Shown here: positions 1-6,910 of the stretch, piece by piece
Layout of the letters: each line of letters begins with the position of its first letter
Position numbering within the stretch: the first letter of the stretch is position 1
From: Candidatus Fermentithermobacillaceae bacterium UBA3951
Lineage (GTDB): Bacteria; Bacillota; Sulfobacillia; Fermentithermobacillales; Fermentithermobacillaceae
DNA: 12,938 nt
Direction: 5' to 3'
Assembly (NCBI GenBank): GCA_002385465.1
Contig: DGDN01000110.1
Location: 12,206-25,143 of the forward strand
Translations under genes and position numbers: made by a program
The notes under the pieces: generated by a model
Databases searched by the model: none
Told to the model about the DNA's origin: nothing
The model's input: the letters and a program-made list of their open reading frames with translations, nothing else

Positions 1-16
1 CCGGCACCTACCCCGT

Positions 17-1339
17 CTACTTCAGGGCGTCCACGAAAGCTTTTGGGTTCAGCAGCTTGCCCTGGACACCCTCCTGGCCAAAGGTCCAAGCAGTCTCAAG
101 GAGCGCTGCAAATAGGTCCTCAGGCGTGGCGGACGGGTTCACTTGGAGTCCGAGAGCGAGGACTCCCGCAAGGTAGGGCGTAGCCCAGCTTAGCCCTCCG
201 GCCCCGTAGTAGGTGTAGGACAAAGGCGACGAAGCGCCGGCGACCGTCAAGTAATCAACCGGCACGGCGAGGGTTTCCGGATCGTAAGTCACCATCGCCC
301 AGAGATACTCTTCGTAACTGGCGGCGGGGTCGAACTTGGCAAGCTCAATCATGTAGAGAAACGTATGGATGGCTTCAACACGCAGGACATCCATTTCGGG
401 ATCGGATGTAAGCAGGCGCTTAAGCTCTTCCCGCGCTTCTTCGAAGGAAGAAACGCCCGCCTCAATCAGCTTGCCCACGACTTGCTCCTTGGCGATCACC
501 CAGCTCCAGCGCTTGTAATTCGCGGGATCGTCCCGGTCAAGGTTCGGGAGACAGCCTGCTCCGGTGAAACTAAGCCCCGGCATCCCCGGATAGACCACTA
601 TGACGCCCTGTTCCTCGGCCCGGGCGATGGCGTCCAACCACTCTGAAGCCCCTGCCTCTGAAGCATGAATGCCGTAAGATACCGATACGATGCGAATTTT
701 CTCCTCTTCGGGCATTTCCTCACGCATATCGAGGAGCATGTTCATGGCCTCGGCGAGCCACCTATAAGGTTCGGGGCCATCGGGGACGGCGAAGTAGTAA
801 AGGGGCGCCTCCGGCGCCACGCCGTAATCACCCGCCAAAATCGTCGCGCAGGCCGCACCGTGAAAGTGAGCCTCTCCCTCCTCTTCGGCGCCCGGGTTTA
901 CCTCGATATAGCGCAAGCCGCCCGAATACGCTTCGTGGTATTCGATGATGGGTTTATCGATCACGGCGACGGGGATGCCTCTTCCGGTAATGCCTGATTC
1001 ATGCAAGGCGGTAAGCCCCAAGCCCAGATCCTTGCCGAGGGACATTATCCGGTCGGGGGAGTACTCAGGAGGCATCCTTTCGGGAGCAGGCCACTTTGTC
1101 TCGGAACTGAAAGTATAGGTCAAGATCTCGTCTCCAACGGTCGAAAGGTCCAGTTCGGATATATCCGTATGGGAGAAATCGCTGTAGCGAAAGGATCTCA
1201 CGACGGCCTCCGGTATGTCGGAAAGAGGGCCTGATGAGGTGGGGTCAGGCTGTGTGCCCTGAAACAAGAAGTAAAAAGCACTGGCCAACGTCCCAAGCAC
1301 CATAACCGAAGCAACGACCACTACGATTGCTTTTCTCAA
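17..1339 (-). CDS. Membrane-anchored subtilisin-like (S8) serine peptidase, atypical
   Basis: This 440-residue protein has a Lys/Arg N-terminus followed by one hydrophobic segment (about residues 4-26), so it is probably an uncleaved signal anchor with the catalytic part outside the cell. The S8 triad is visible: Asp128 in VAVID, His160 in HFHGAACATILAG and Ser384 in GGLSWATPYLAG. Two things are odd. The strand that normally ends AAGN, carrying the oxyanion Asn, reads VVYPGMPG with no Asn. About 85 mainly helical residues are inserted before the VDYLTVAGASS strand. The frame stays open to a TTG at 1378, but I prefer the TTG at 1339. It has a GGGGAG ribosome binding site about 8 bases upstream and gives a normal signal-anchor start, whereas the longer form has no clear site. 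The gene is divergent from tldD. Family assignment is fairly sure; activity and substrate are unknown. Confidence 0.85.
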   Translation of the reverse strand: MRKAIVVVVASVMVLGTLASAFYFLFQGTQPDPTSSGPLSDIPEAVVRSFRYSDFSHTDISELDLSTVGDEILTYTFSSETKWPAPERMPPEYSPDRIMSLGKDLGLGLTALHESGITGRGIPVAVIDKPIIEYHEAYSGGLRYIEVNPGAEEEGEAHFHGAACATILAGDYGVAPEAPLYYFAVPDGPEPYRWLAEAMNMLLDMREEMPEEEKIRIVSVSYGIHASEAGASEWLDAIARAEEQGVIVVYPGMPGLSFTGAGCLPNLDRDDPANYKRWSWVIAKEQVVGKLIEAGVSSFEEAREELKRLLTSDPEMDVLRVEAIHTFLYMIELAKFDPAASYEEYLWAMVTYDPETLAVPVDYLTVAGASSPLSYTYYGAGGLSWATPYLAGVLALGLQVNPSATPEDLFAALLETAWTFGQEGVQGKLLNPKAFVDALK

Positions 1340-1516
1340 GTCGCTCTCTCCCCGCCAAGACCGAAGAGTCTGAGCCAATCCAAGACCGGTTTCACATTCA
1401 TGCTCCGTCTACGGATGCTCGCCATGCAAGTATAACACCACCGGTAGGTATGACGCCCGGCTCCGTAGAATTGGTGCGCCTGAAGGCAGGGGTACATAGG
1501 AAGGAGGCCAGTGAAC
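1340..1516. promoter_or_regulatory. Divergent intergenic region with weak candidate promoters
   Basis: This gap between the S8 gene and tldD must contain both promoters unless transcription enters from elsewhere. Overlapping -10-like hexamers are visible: TATAAC at 1431-1436 on the plus strand and TATACT at 1429-1434 on the minus strand. Neither has a convincing -35 at the right distance, so the assignment is weak. I see no RNA gene, operator or riboswitch here. Confidence 0.3.
1501..1507 (+). promoter_or_regulatory. Ribosome binding site of tldD (decides the start)
   Basis: AAGGAGG is an almost perfect anti-SD match. It lies only 3 bases before the GTG at 1511 but 9 bases before the in-frame GTG at 1517. 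The second spacing is normal, so 1517 is the better start. Confidence 0.75.
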
Positions 1517-2905
1517 GTGGCGAAATCCATGAAGGATCTCCTGCGGCGCGCGCTAAAGCGCTCAACCGCCGAGTACTGCGAGATCCGAGTTGAGGAGACG
1601 GAAGAAGTCAGGATTCAGTTTAGAGGAGAAGACATCGACCAGGTATCTGAATCAGTTTCGGTTGGAGGCAACGTCCGTGCCTTGGTAAGCGGCGGATGGG
1701 GGTTTGTTACTTTCAACAAGCTGGACGATCTCGAACGCAAGGTCGATGAAGCGTGCGCCCAGGCGCGGATCTTGGGGGAAATCCTCAAGAAAGAAATCAA
1801 GCTCTACCCTGTCCCGCCCGTCGAAGACGAGGTGAGAGGGCTGTTCGAGACTCCCGCGTTCAAAGTCCCTCTGGCCGATAAAGTGAGCCTTTTAGGCAAG
1901 TACAACGAACTGGTCCTCAGCCAACCGGAGATCGCGTCCTCCTACATCCGGTACTTTGACCGACACACTCACCTTTACTTCGCGAATTCCGAGGGCACAT
2001 ACATCTACCAAGAGAAAATGGACCTGGGTGGAAACATGTCCGCGATAGCCACCAAAGGCAACCTTACGACCCAGGAGTCGGTGAGGTTCGGCTCGAGCGT
2101 AGACTACAACGTGGCGCTCGGCCGGGAGGAAGAGATCGTAAGAGCTGCGGCCGCCGCACGAGACATGTTGTACGCGCCCGTCATAAAGGCAGACGAATAC
2201 ACCGTGATCCTGGCGCCTGATATGGCGGGACTGTTCGTCCACGAGGCTTTCGGCCACTTGTCCGAAGCCGACTCTCTCGATGAAAACGAGCGCCTCAAAG
2301 AACTCCTTAAGGTAGGGACCGAATACGGCCCCAAGGACCTGGATATCTTCGACAGCGGCATCGAAGGCGGCAATCGCGGCGATGCCAAATACGATGACGA
2401 AGGCGTGCCGATGCAGAGGACGTACCTCATCAAAGGGGGAGTCGTGGTCGGACACCTTCACAACCGGGAGAGCGCCTGGAAGATGGGTGAAAAGCCTACC
2501 GGAAACGCCCGTGCCATAAACTACCGGTTCCCCCCGATTGTACGGATGAGGACCACCTGCATAGCTCCTGGCAAACACTCATTGGAGGAAATGCTCAAGG
2601 ATATCTCCCTGGGGGTATACGTGGCAGGAGGTTACGGCGGGGAGACCAACGGCGAGATGTTCACCTTCACGGCTTCCAGGTGCAACATGATCCGTAACGG
2701 CTCCCTTCACGAACCTGTGCGAGAGGTGACCCTCACCGGGAACGTTTTCACTACCCTCAAGAACATTGACATGATCGGAAACGACTTCAGCATCAAGAAT
2801 ACCGCCGGCGGATGCGGCAAAGGGAGTCAGGGTCCGCTCCCCACTGCCGACGGGTCTCCTCATATAAGGGTCCGGCGGGTCGTTGTTGGAGGTGAGAAGA
2901 AATGA
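1517..2905 (+). CDS. tldD: TldD, catalytic subunit of the TldD/TldE metalloprotease
   Basis: The TldD/TldE heterodimer is a cytosolic zinc metalloprotease. In E. coli it trims the leader of microcin B17 and degrades unfolded peptides such as CcdA. This 462-residue protein (E. coli TldD is slightly longer) carries the metal site HEAFGH at about residues 242-247, where both His residues are ligands and Glu is the catalytic base. A late Cys in GGCGKGSQGP (about residue 433) matches the third ligand known in E. coli TldD. The PmbA/TldD N-terminal domain is at about residues 1-130, and the glycine-rich C-terminal domain is complete. The GTG start at 1517 is chosen over 1511 because of spacing to AAGGAGG. 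The stop overlaps the tldE start as ATGA, so translation is probably coupled. Identification is confident; the substrate in this organism is unknown. Confidence 0.96.
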   Translation: MAKSMKDLLRRALKRSTAEYCEIRVEETEEVRIQFRGEDIDQVSESVSVGGNVRALVSGGWGFVTFNKLDDLERKVDEACAQARILGEILKKEIKLYPVPPVEDEVRGLFETPAFKVPLADKVSLLGKYNELVLSQPEIASSYIRYFDRHTHLYFANSEGTYIYQEKMDLGGNMSAIATKGNLTTQESVRFGSSVDYNVALGREEEIVRAAAAARDMLYAPVIKADEYTVILAPDMAGLFVHEAFGHLSEADSLDENERLKELLKVGTEYGPKDLDIFDSGIEGGNRGDAKYDDEGVPMQRTYLIKGGVVVGHLHNRESAWKMGEKPTGNARAINYRFPPIVRMRTTCIAPGKHSLEEMLKDISLGVYVAGGYGGETNGEMFTFTASRCNMIRNGSLHEPVREVTLTGNVFTTLKNIDMIGNDFSIKNTAGGCGKGSQGPLPTADGSPHIRVRRVVVGGEKK

Positions 2906-4191
2906 CGGGCGAAGCCCTGAAATATGCCCGCGAATCGGGAGCCGGTGCCACGCTCACTTTTCGCGAGTCACAGAAAATCGAGATCAACTTCGAGTTCAAC
3001 AGGCTAAAAGGCATACAGAACACCGAGAGTCTACAGTTCACTGCTCAGGCGATAAAAGGCGGCAAGTTGGGAGTTGCCGTATCCACCAAGGCGGGAGGAG
3101 AGAAAGAGGTCCTCGATAGGGCGATAAGGCTCTGTGAGTACGGTGCGCCCGCGAACTATGTCTTTCCCGACCCGGAACCCTCAGAGAAACCCGCGGTGTA
3201 CTCGGAAGAAGTCGCTTCGCTGGGCCTCAAGGAGATGCTCCGGGTGGGAGAAGACCTGTCGGCGTTCCTAAAGTCTCTCCACCCCGACGTAAACGGTTCG
3301 GTCACCGTGTCCAAGGCCGTCTTCCGCGATGGGATCGCCAACACTAACGGTCTGGAAGCGACTTGGGACAGGACGGTCCTCCTTTTGATGGCCATCTCCA
3401 GCCTTGTTGACGGCCAGAACCTGGTGGACCTCTGGGATTACCATGTCTCAACGGTGCTCAACTGGGATGTGGAGGCAATGAAGGAGGAAATCCGGTCAAG
3501 GTTCGACCTGGCCCGGAAGAACGTACCGGTGAAGACAGACGCCTACCCGGTGCTTTTCACTCCTTTCGCTTTCCGCGACCTCATCTCCCCAATCCTGGCA
3601 TGCCTTGACGGCCGGGCCGTCACCATAGGAGTAAGCCCGTTTAAGGGACGTCTGGAGGAGCAGGTGTTCTCGCCCCAACTCACGGTCATAGAAGACGGCC
3701 TCATGGAGGGAGGCCTAGAGAGCCGGATGTACGACGCGCAAGGAGTACGCTGTAGGCGCACTCCCCTCATTGAAAAGGGGGTCTTGCGCGAGTACCTCCT
3801 TGACCTTGAAACCGCCCGGAAGCTCGGCCGAGAACCAATAGGAACGGGAGGAGTCGGCGGGATAGAGCCCGGCAACGTCATCGTCCCGGGAGGCTCTTTG
3901 TCTAAAGAAAGCCTCCTCACGGGCATGAAGCGCGGCATCGTGGTTGAAAACACCATGGGAGCCTGGGCAGGCAACCCGTTCTCGGGCCAAGTGAGCGGCA
4001 ACATAGCCATGGGTTTCCTGGTGGAAGACGGAGAGCTTGTAGGACGCGTGAAAGACTGCATGTTCTCGCTGAACATATTCACGCATCTCAAAGACCATCT
4101 GGTTGCCCTAAGTCGCGAGACCAAGAATTTCGGGATAACGCTTCCCTACGCGCTCATTGACAATGTGTCGGTGACGGGTAAGAAGGGTTAA
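2902..4191 (+). CDS. tldE: TldE/PmbA, non-catalytic partner subunit of TldD
   Basis: This 429-residue TldD/PmbA-family protein lacks the HExxxH metal motif, as expected for TldE (PmbA), which pairs with TldD to form the enclosed proteolytic chamber. Family hallmarks in the C-terminal domain include the EPGNVIVPGG loop, VENTMGAWAGNPFSGQVSG and the closing strand PYALIDNVSVTGK. The start ATG lies inside the tldD stop (ATGA) and is preceded by GGAGGTG at 2888-2894 within the end of tldD, so the two subunits should be made in matched amounts. A strong terminator follows at 4245-4287, making this a two-gene operon. Nothing suggests truncation. No precursor peptide or modification enzyme is adjacent, so a general peptide-turnover role is as likely as RiPP maturation. 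Confidence 0.94.
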   Translation: MTGEALKYARESGAGATLTFRESQKIEINFEFNRLKGIQNTESLQFTAQAIKGGKLGVAVSTKAGGEKEVLDRAIRLCEYGAPANYVFPDPEPSEKPAVYSEEVASLGLKEMLRVGEDLSAFLKSLHPDVNGSVTVSKAVFRDGIANTNGLEATWDRTVLLLMAISSLVDGQNLVDLWDYHVSTVLNWDVEAMKEEIRSRFDLARKNVPVKTDAYPVLFTPFAFRDLISPILACLDGRAVTIGVSPFKGRLEEQVFSPQLTVIEDGLMEGGLESRMYDAQGVRCRRTPLIEKGVLREYLLDLETARKLGREPIGTGGVGGIEPGNVIVPGGSLSKESLLTGMKRGIVVENTMGAWAGNPFSGQVSGNIAMGFLVEDGELVGRVKDCMFSLNIFTHLKDHLVALSRETKNFGITLPYALIDNVSVTGKKG

Positions 4192-4198
4192 TGGACAT

Positions 4199-4217
4199 CC
4201 CGGTTGCCTTGACCGGG
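4199..4217 (+). other. Small hairpin after tldE
   Basis: CCCGGT and ACCGGG form a 6-bp perfect stem around a 7-base loop, starting 8 bases after the tldE stop. No T-run follows, so it is not a terminator by itself. It could protect the mRNA 3' end or be chance in GC-rich DNA. Confidence 0.4.
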
Positions 4218-4244
4218 TCTGGGCCGGAAGGCGACTCAAGATCG

Positions 4245-4287
4245 AAGCCCCCGGAGACCGTGCTCTACCGGCCACCGGGGGCTTTTT
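4245..4287 (+). terminator. Rho-independent terminator of the tldD-tldE operon
   Basis: GCCCCCGG (4247-4254) pairs perfectly with CCGGGGGC (4275-4282). Flanking AA/TT pairs extend the stem to about 10 bp, and a TTTTT run follows directly at 4283-4287. The loop is about 20 bases. The T-run exists only on the plus strand, so it serves tldE. For the converging GGT-like gene, which stops at 4291-4293, the same stem lacks a good T-run and would be a weak terminator at best. Confidence 0.87.
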
Positions 4288-4290
4288 CTC

Positions 4291-5913
4291 CTAGTAGCCC
4301 AGCACCATGCCTCCTACACGTCTATCCGAGCCGCCTATCAGGGCGCCGGTTGCGAAATCCTTCATGATAATCTGGGCTCCGCCGCCGCCCGCCCACGGAC
4401 CGACCGTCTTCACGGCGTGTCCCATTGAAGCAAGGTCCTTCAACGTGGCTTCGGGGAACCGCGACTCAAGCCTCAATTCGTAAGGCTTGCCCAGGCCGAT
4501 GACATCCGTCCCTGGAGATGAAGTCCAGCGCGGGAAGTCGCAAGCATCCTGGGGTCCCATGCCGTGGTCAAGCATGAGGCTCAGCATCTGCATATTCCAC
4601 TGAGGCTGACCGTCTCCACCGGGGGTACCGCCCACGATGAACGGGACGCCGCCCTCAAGCACCATATAGCAGTTCAGAGTGTGCATGGGGCGCTTAAAAG
4701 GCGCCAGGCAGTTTGGATGTTCGGGCTCAAGCACAAAGGACCTACCTGCTCTGTTGTTGAGAAGCACTCCCGTCCCAGGCACCATGATGCCCGATCCAAA
4801 GGCAAATGCGATGCTGTGGATAAAGGAGCAGCAGTTGCCTTTAGCGTCCCAGGCGACAAATGAGGTGGTATCGCCTCCGGTCGGGACACTTCCGGCATAC
4901 GAGGCCGCCCTTTCCCGGTCGATGGTCTTCGCGGCCGCCATCGCGTACTCCTTGGAGATGAACCTCCCCACATCGAAACCGGTCACCTCCGGATCGCCGG
5001 CATGGGCGTTTCTGTCAGCGAACGCTATCTTCTTTGCCTCGACCATGAAATGGACGGCTTCCGGTCCCGACGGAGAAAGGGCCGCCATGTCGAGAGTCTC
5101 GAGCATATTGAGCTCCTCTAAGACGATAAAGCCCTGGGAAACAGGTGCCGTCTGGAGGACGGTGTATCCCCTGTATGACGTCTGGATTGGCTCGTATAAA
5201 TCCAGCGGGTTCCGGAAGTGACGTTTGAACTCTCCTCCGGTGAATGTGCCTTCCATCTTCTCATTCATCTCGTAGAACTTCTCGGCAAAAGGACCTTCGT
5301 ACATATACTCCGCGCCGCCCTCGCCGAAAGCCCTTAAGGTATTGGCCATATCCACCTGCCGTAACAAGGTACCCGGCCTCGGCGGCTCTCCTCCTGGGAG
5401 AAACACGCGGGAGGACTCTTCGAACTTGGAAAGTTTGGCCTTCTCGGCAGCAATCGCCCTGGAAAAACCGGCGGAAACAACAAACCCCCGCTCCGCGACC
5501 TTGGCTCCCACTTCGAAACACTTGCGAAGCCCAAATGTGCCGAACTTAAGCGCAGCCATCTCAAAAGCAAGGGGAGCACCGGGGACCGCCACAGAGAAAA
5601 TGCCGTCCTGAGGAAGAATCGGGCCAGTGCCCGCGAAGAATTCCAACGTAGAGTTGTCACCCGGAGTACCGCTACCGTTCAGAGCCGTAACCGTCTTTGT
5701 CCCGGCGTCGTAGTAGATGAAAAAAGCATCGCCGCCCAGGCCACACATGTGGGGGAGAACCACAGAGGTTACCGACGCCATGACGAGACACGCGTCCATG
5801 GCGTTTCCGCCCTCACGCAGCGCATCAATCCCTGCCAGGGCAGCCAGAGGGTGGGCTGCCGCTACCATCCCGTTTCCCGAAACTTGAGCCTTGGCGTACC
5901 TTTTTCCCGACAT
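4291..5913 (-). CDS. Gamma-glutamyltransferase-family Ntn-hydrolase (YwrD-like, cytosolic)
   Basis: GGT-family proteins self-cleave before a conserved Thr that becomes the N-terminal nucleophile of the small subunit. Here the site is GGD/TTSF, with Thr349 of 540 residues, followed by the family segment FGSGIMVPGTGVLLNN and GGTPGGDGQPQ. There is no signal peptide, unlike periplasmic or secreted GGTs, so the protein should be cytosolic. The lid-loop region is short. Three contacts used by E. coli GGT for the gamma-glutamyl moiety are not conserved: the Arg114 position reads SGTPG, the Asp433 position is in NNRAGRSF, and the Ser-Ser pair reads KRPMHT. The substrate may therefore not be glutathione. 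The frame extends upstream to 6003, but the ATG at 5913 has GGGAGG 7 bases before it and avoids overlapping the upstream regulator. It is probably co-transcribed with that regulator. Confidence 0.9.
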   Translation of the reverse strand: MSGKRYAKAQVSGNGMVAAAHPLAALAGIDALREGGNAMDACLVMASVTSVVLPHMCGLGGDAFFIYYDAGTKTVTALNGSGTPGDNSTLEFFAGTGPILPQDGIFSVAVPGAPLAFEMAALKFGTFGLRKCFEVGAKVAERGFVVSAGFSRAIAAEKAKLSKFEESSRVFLPGGEPPRPGTLLRQVDMANTLRAFGEGGAEYMYEGPFAEKFYEMNEKMEGTFTGGEFKRHFRNPLDLYEPIQTSYRGYTVLQTAPVSQGFIVLEELNMLETLDMAALSPSGPEAVHFMVEAKKIAFADRNAHAGDPEVTGFDVGRFISKEYAMAAAKTIDRERAASYAGSVPTGGDTTSFVAWDAKGNCCSFIHSIAFAFGSGIMVPGTGVLLNNRAGRSFVLEPEHPNCLAPFKRPMHTLNCYMVLEGGVPFIVGGTPGGDGQPQWNMQMLSLMLDHGMGPQDACDFPRWTSSPGTDVIGLGKPYELRLESRFPEATLKDLASMGHAVKTVGPWAGGGGAQIIMKDFATGALIGGSDRRVGGMVLGY

Positions 5914-5920
5914 TCCGAGC

Positions 5921-5926
5921 CCTCCC
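5921..5926 (-). promoter_or_regulatory. Ribosome binding site fixing the GGT-like gene start
   Basis: Read on the minus strand, GGGAGG lies 7 bases before the ATG at 5913. This supports the short start, within the 31-base gap after the XRE regulator, rather than the longer frame that would run back into the regulator gene. Confidence 0.75.
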
Positions 5927-5944
5927 GAGAGTATCAGATAGTAG

Positions 5945-6373
5945 CTATTCCCGTCCGGAAGACCTCTTATCATACTTGCGCCGGGCTTCCACCCAGGTCG
6001 CAATGATGGCTTCCAGATCCTCCGGTGAGAGGTCCTTCTCGCTCATGCCTCTCGCAAGTCTAACATAGGGCCATCCTCGTGACGCTTCTTCCTTTACAAA
6101 CCTGTACAGATCGGGGGGCAGGCTGTATACCCAATCGGGCATTTTCGGGACAACGTCCGAAAGGGGCCGGTGGCCCGCTTCCTGCATGAGCGCGTCGTAG
6201 GAAAGGTCTAGGGCTGCAGACAAAGCAAGAAGCACCCTTGGAGACGGGCTTTTCCTTTCTCCTGACTCGATCCTGGATATCTCGCTGTTGCTCAAACCGG
6301 AAACCGAGGCCAGCTGGCGCTGGCTCATCCCCAGTTCGGTTCGTCTTTGTTTGATCATCTCAGCGATCGTCAT
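5945..6373 (-). CDS. XRE-family helix-turn-helix transcriptional regulator
   Basis: A 142-residue DNA-binding protein. Residues about 5-62 form a Cro/CI-type HTH: MSQRQLASVSGLSNSEISRIESGE is the classic helix 2-turn-helix 3 region, followed by PSPRVLLALSAALDLSYDAL. The C-terminal half (about 75-142) is helical and charged, contains MPDWVYSLPPDLYRF and LSPEDLEAIIATW, and has no recognised ligand domain; it may be a dimerisation region. It sits 31 bases upstream of the GGT-like gene on the same strand, so it probably controls that operon and itself. Its 5' flank faces the small regulator at 6589, with paired dyads between them. The ATG at 6373 has only a tight GGAG 2 bases upstream, and the best -10 candidates place the transcript start almost on the ATG, so the message may be leaderless. 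Confidence 0.88.
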   Translation of the reverse strand: MTIAEMIKQRRTELGMSQRQLASVSGLSNSEISRIESGERKSPSPRVLLALSAALDLSYDALMQEAGHRPLSDVVPKMPDWVYSLPPDLYRFVKEEASRGWPYVRLARGMSEKDLSPEDLEAIIATWVEARRKYDKRSSGRE

Positions 6374-6379
6374 GTCTCC

Positions 6380-6408
6380 AGTGTATACGCTCGGTTGACA
6401 TTCGGCAA
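6380..6408 (-). promoter_or_regulatory. Candidate promoter of the XRE-GGT operon
   Basis: On the minus strand TTGCCG (6403-6408) is followed after 17 bases by TACACT (6380-6385). An alternative -10, TATACA (6382-6387), has a 15-base spacer. Either would start transcription at about 6373-6375, at the ATG itself. The -35 lies inside the dyad at 6394-6409. Match quality is moderate. Confidence 0.4.
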
Positions 6409-6409
6409 C
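6394..6409. promoter_or_regulatory. Operator-like 16-bp dyad O1 (GTTGAC-N6-CAAC)
   Basis: GTTGACATTCGGCAAC has imperfect dyad symmetry (GTTG/CAAC ends) and shares 11 of 16 positions with the perfect dyad at 6524-6539. It overlaps the candidate -35 of the minus-strand XRE promoter. This is the expected size and position for a Cro/CI-type repressor site. Binding by either neighbouring regulator is inferred. Confidence 0.5.
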
Positions 6410-6434
6410 ACGTCGCTTCGCCGATCGTTGCGCC

Positions 6435-6476
6435 TCTTGTCTTTCGGTACGCTTACCTCACTGGCCAAAGACAAGA
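6435..6476. repeat. Perfect 10-bp inverted repeat in the divergent regulator region
   Basis: TCTTGTCTTT (6435-6444) and AAAGACAAGA (6467-6476) are exact reverse complements separated by 22 bases, so their centres are 32 bp apart, about three helical turns. The repeat lies between the two operator-like dyads and outside any gene. It has no T-run, so a terminator is unlikely. It could be a second regulator site bound by two dimers or with looping. Confidence 0.65.
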
Positions 6477-6523
6477 TCGGAGATCCCTCGCCCCCCGCTT
6501 CTTCTACGTATCTGTGGGATAGG

Positions 6524-6539
6524 GTTGACGTCTATCAAC
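6524..6539. promoter_or_regulatory. Operator-like 16-bp perfect dyad O2
   Basis: GTTGA (6524-6528) and TCAAC (6535-6539) form a perfect inverted repeat with a 6-base spacer. It covers the -35 element of the plus-strand promoter exactly. With the related dyad at 6394-6409 it makes a pair placed on both divergent promoters, the arrangement expected for mutual or auto-repression by HTH regulators. Confidence 0.6.
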
Positions 6540-6553
6540 ACTGTCCCTATACT
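6525..6553 (+). promoter_or_regulatory. Strong sigma-A-type promoter of the small HTH gene
   Basis: TTGACG (6525-6530), a 17-base spacer and TATACT (6548-6553) give ten of twelve consensus bases with ideal spacing. Transcription should start near 6560, leaving a leader of about 29 bases with GGAGG at 6576-6580 before the start codon at 6589. It is the best promoter in the window, and its -35 is covered by the dyad at 6524-6539. Confidence 0.8.
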
Positions 6554-6588
6554 ATATCTGTCGCCGGTAGGCAACGGAGGTGAACCCC

Positions 6589-6825
6589 GTGAACAGGTTT
6601 TCACCCTTCCGCCTAAGGGCGGCTCTTCTGAAAAGCGGGATGAAACAAGCAGAGCTGGCCAGGAAGATGGGAGTCTCAAGAGCAGCCCTCTCAAGGATAC
6701 TTAGAGGGCACCGTTCACCCAACTCCAGATTTATCGGAGCACTCAAACAAGGATTTCCCAACCTGCCTTTGGAGTACTTCTTTGAGATCTCCCCGCCCGA
6801 AGAAGAGCGCCCCGGCGGGGATTAG
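6589..6825 (+). CDS. Small Cro/CI-type HTH regulator
   Basis: A 78-residue protein that is essentially one HTH domain. MKQAELARKMGVSRAALSRI (about residues 18-37) is the helix-turn-helix, followed by LRGHRSPNSRFIGALKQGFPNLPLEYFF and a short acidic/proline tail (SPPEEERPGGD). No effector domain is present. The GTG at 6580 overlaps the GGAGG ribosome binding site at 6576-6580, so the GTG at 6589, 8 bases downstream of that site, is the likely start. It is transcribed divergently from the larger XRE regulator, and the shared region carries paired operator-like dyads. It resembles Cro-like repressors of mobile elements, but no integrase or phage gene is nearby, so a chromosomal switch is the simpler reading. 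Its target is inferred, not shown. Confidence 0.85.
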   Translation: MNRFSPFRLRAALLKSGMKQAELARKMGVSRAALSRILRGHRSPNSRFIGALKQGFPNLPLEYFFEISPPEEERPGGD

Positions 6826-6910
6826 GCGGGTTATTGTCTCGAAAAGGCCGAAAACTGCAGCCCGTGAGCACATAAACGCGGCCACGGAGGTCTCAAGGAC
6901 TCTTTGAGAA

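Noticed and set aside
1892..2578. Long open frame on the minus strand inside tldD (228 codons)
   Set aside because: It is entirely antisense to a well-conserved gene, has no family resemblance, and is typical of GC-rich shadow frames.
1511..4191. A RiPP (microcin B17-like) maturation cluster built on TldD/TldE with nearby peptidases
   Set aside because: No precursor peptide, cyclodehydratase, radical SAM enzyme or exporter is visible, and the terminator after tldE closes the operon. TldD/TldE are also widespread housekeeping proteins.
5914..6003. The longer N-terminus of the GGT-like protein (start at 6003)
   Set aside because: It would overlap the upstream regulator by 59 bases and add a non-homologous segment, while ATG 5913 has an ideal ribosome binding site.
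6809..6819. CCCC-GGC-GGGG hairpin at the end of the small HTH gene as a terminator
   Set aside because: The stem is only 4 bp, lies within the coding end and has no T-run.
6589..6825. Phage or plasmid cI/cro immunity region
   Set aside because: The regulator pair and operators look similar, but there is no integrase, excisionase, replication gene or attachment site, and the larger regulator is followed by a metabolic enzyme.
6589..6825. Antitoxin of a toxin-antitoxin pair
   Set aside because: No small toxin-like gene overlaps or follows it; the next gene is a secreted glycosidase 224 bases away.
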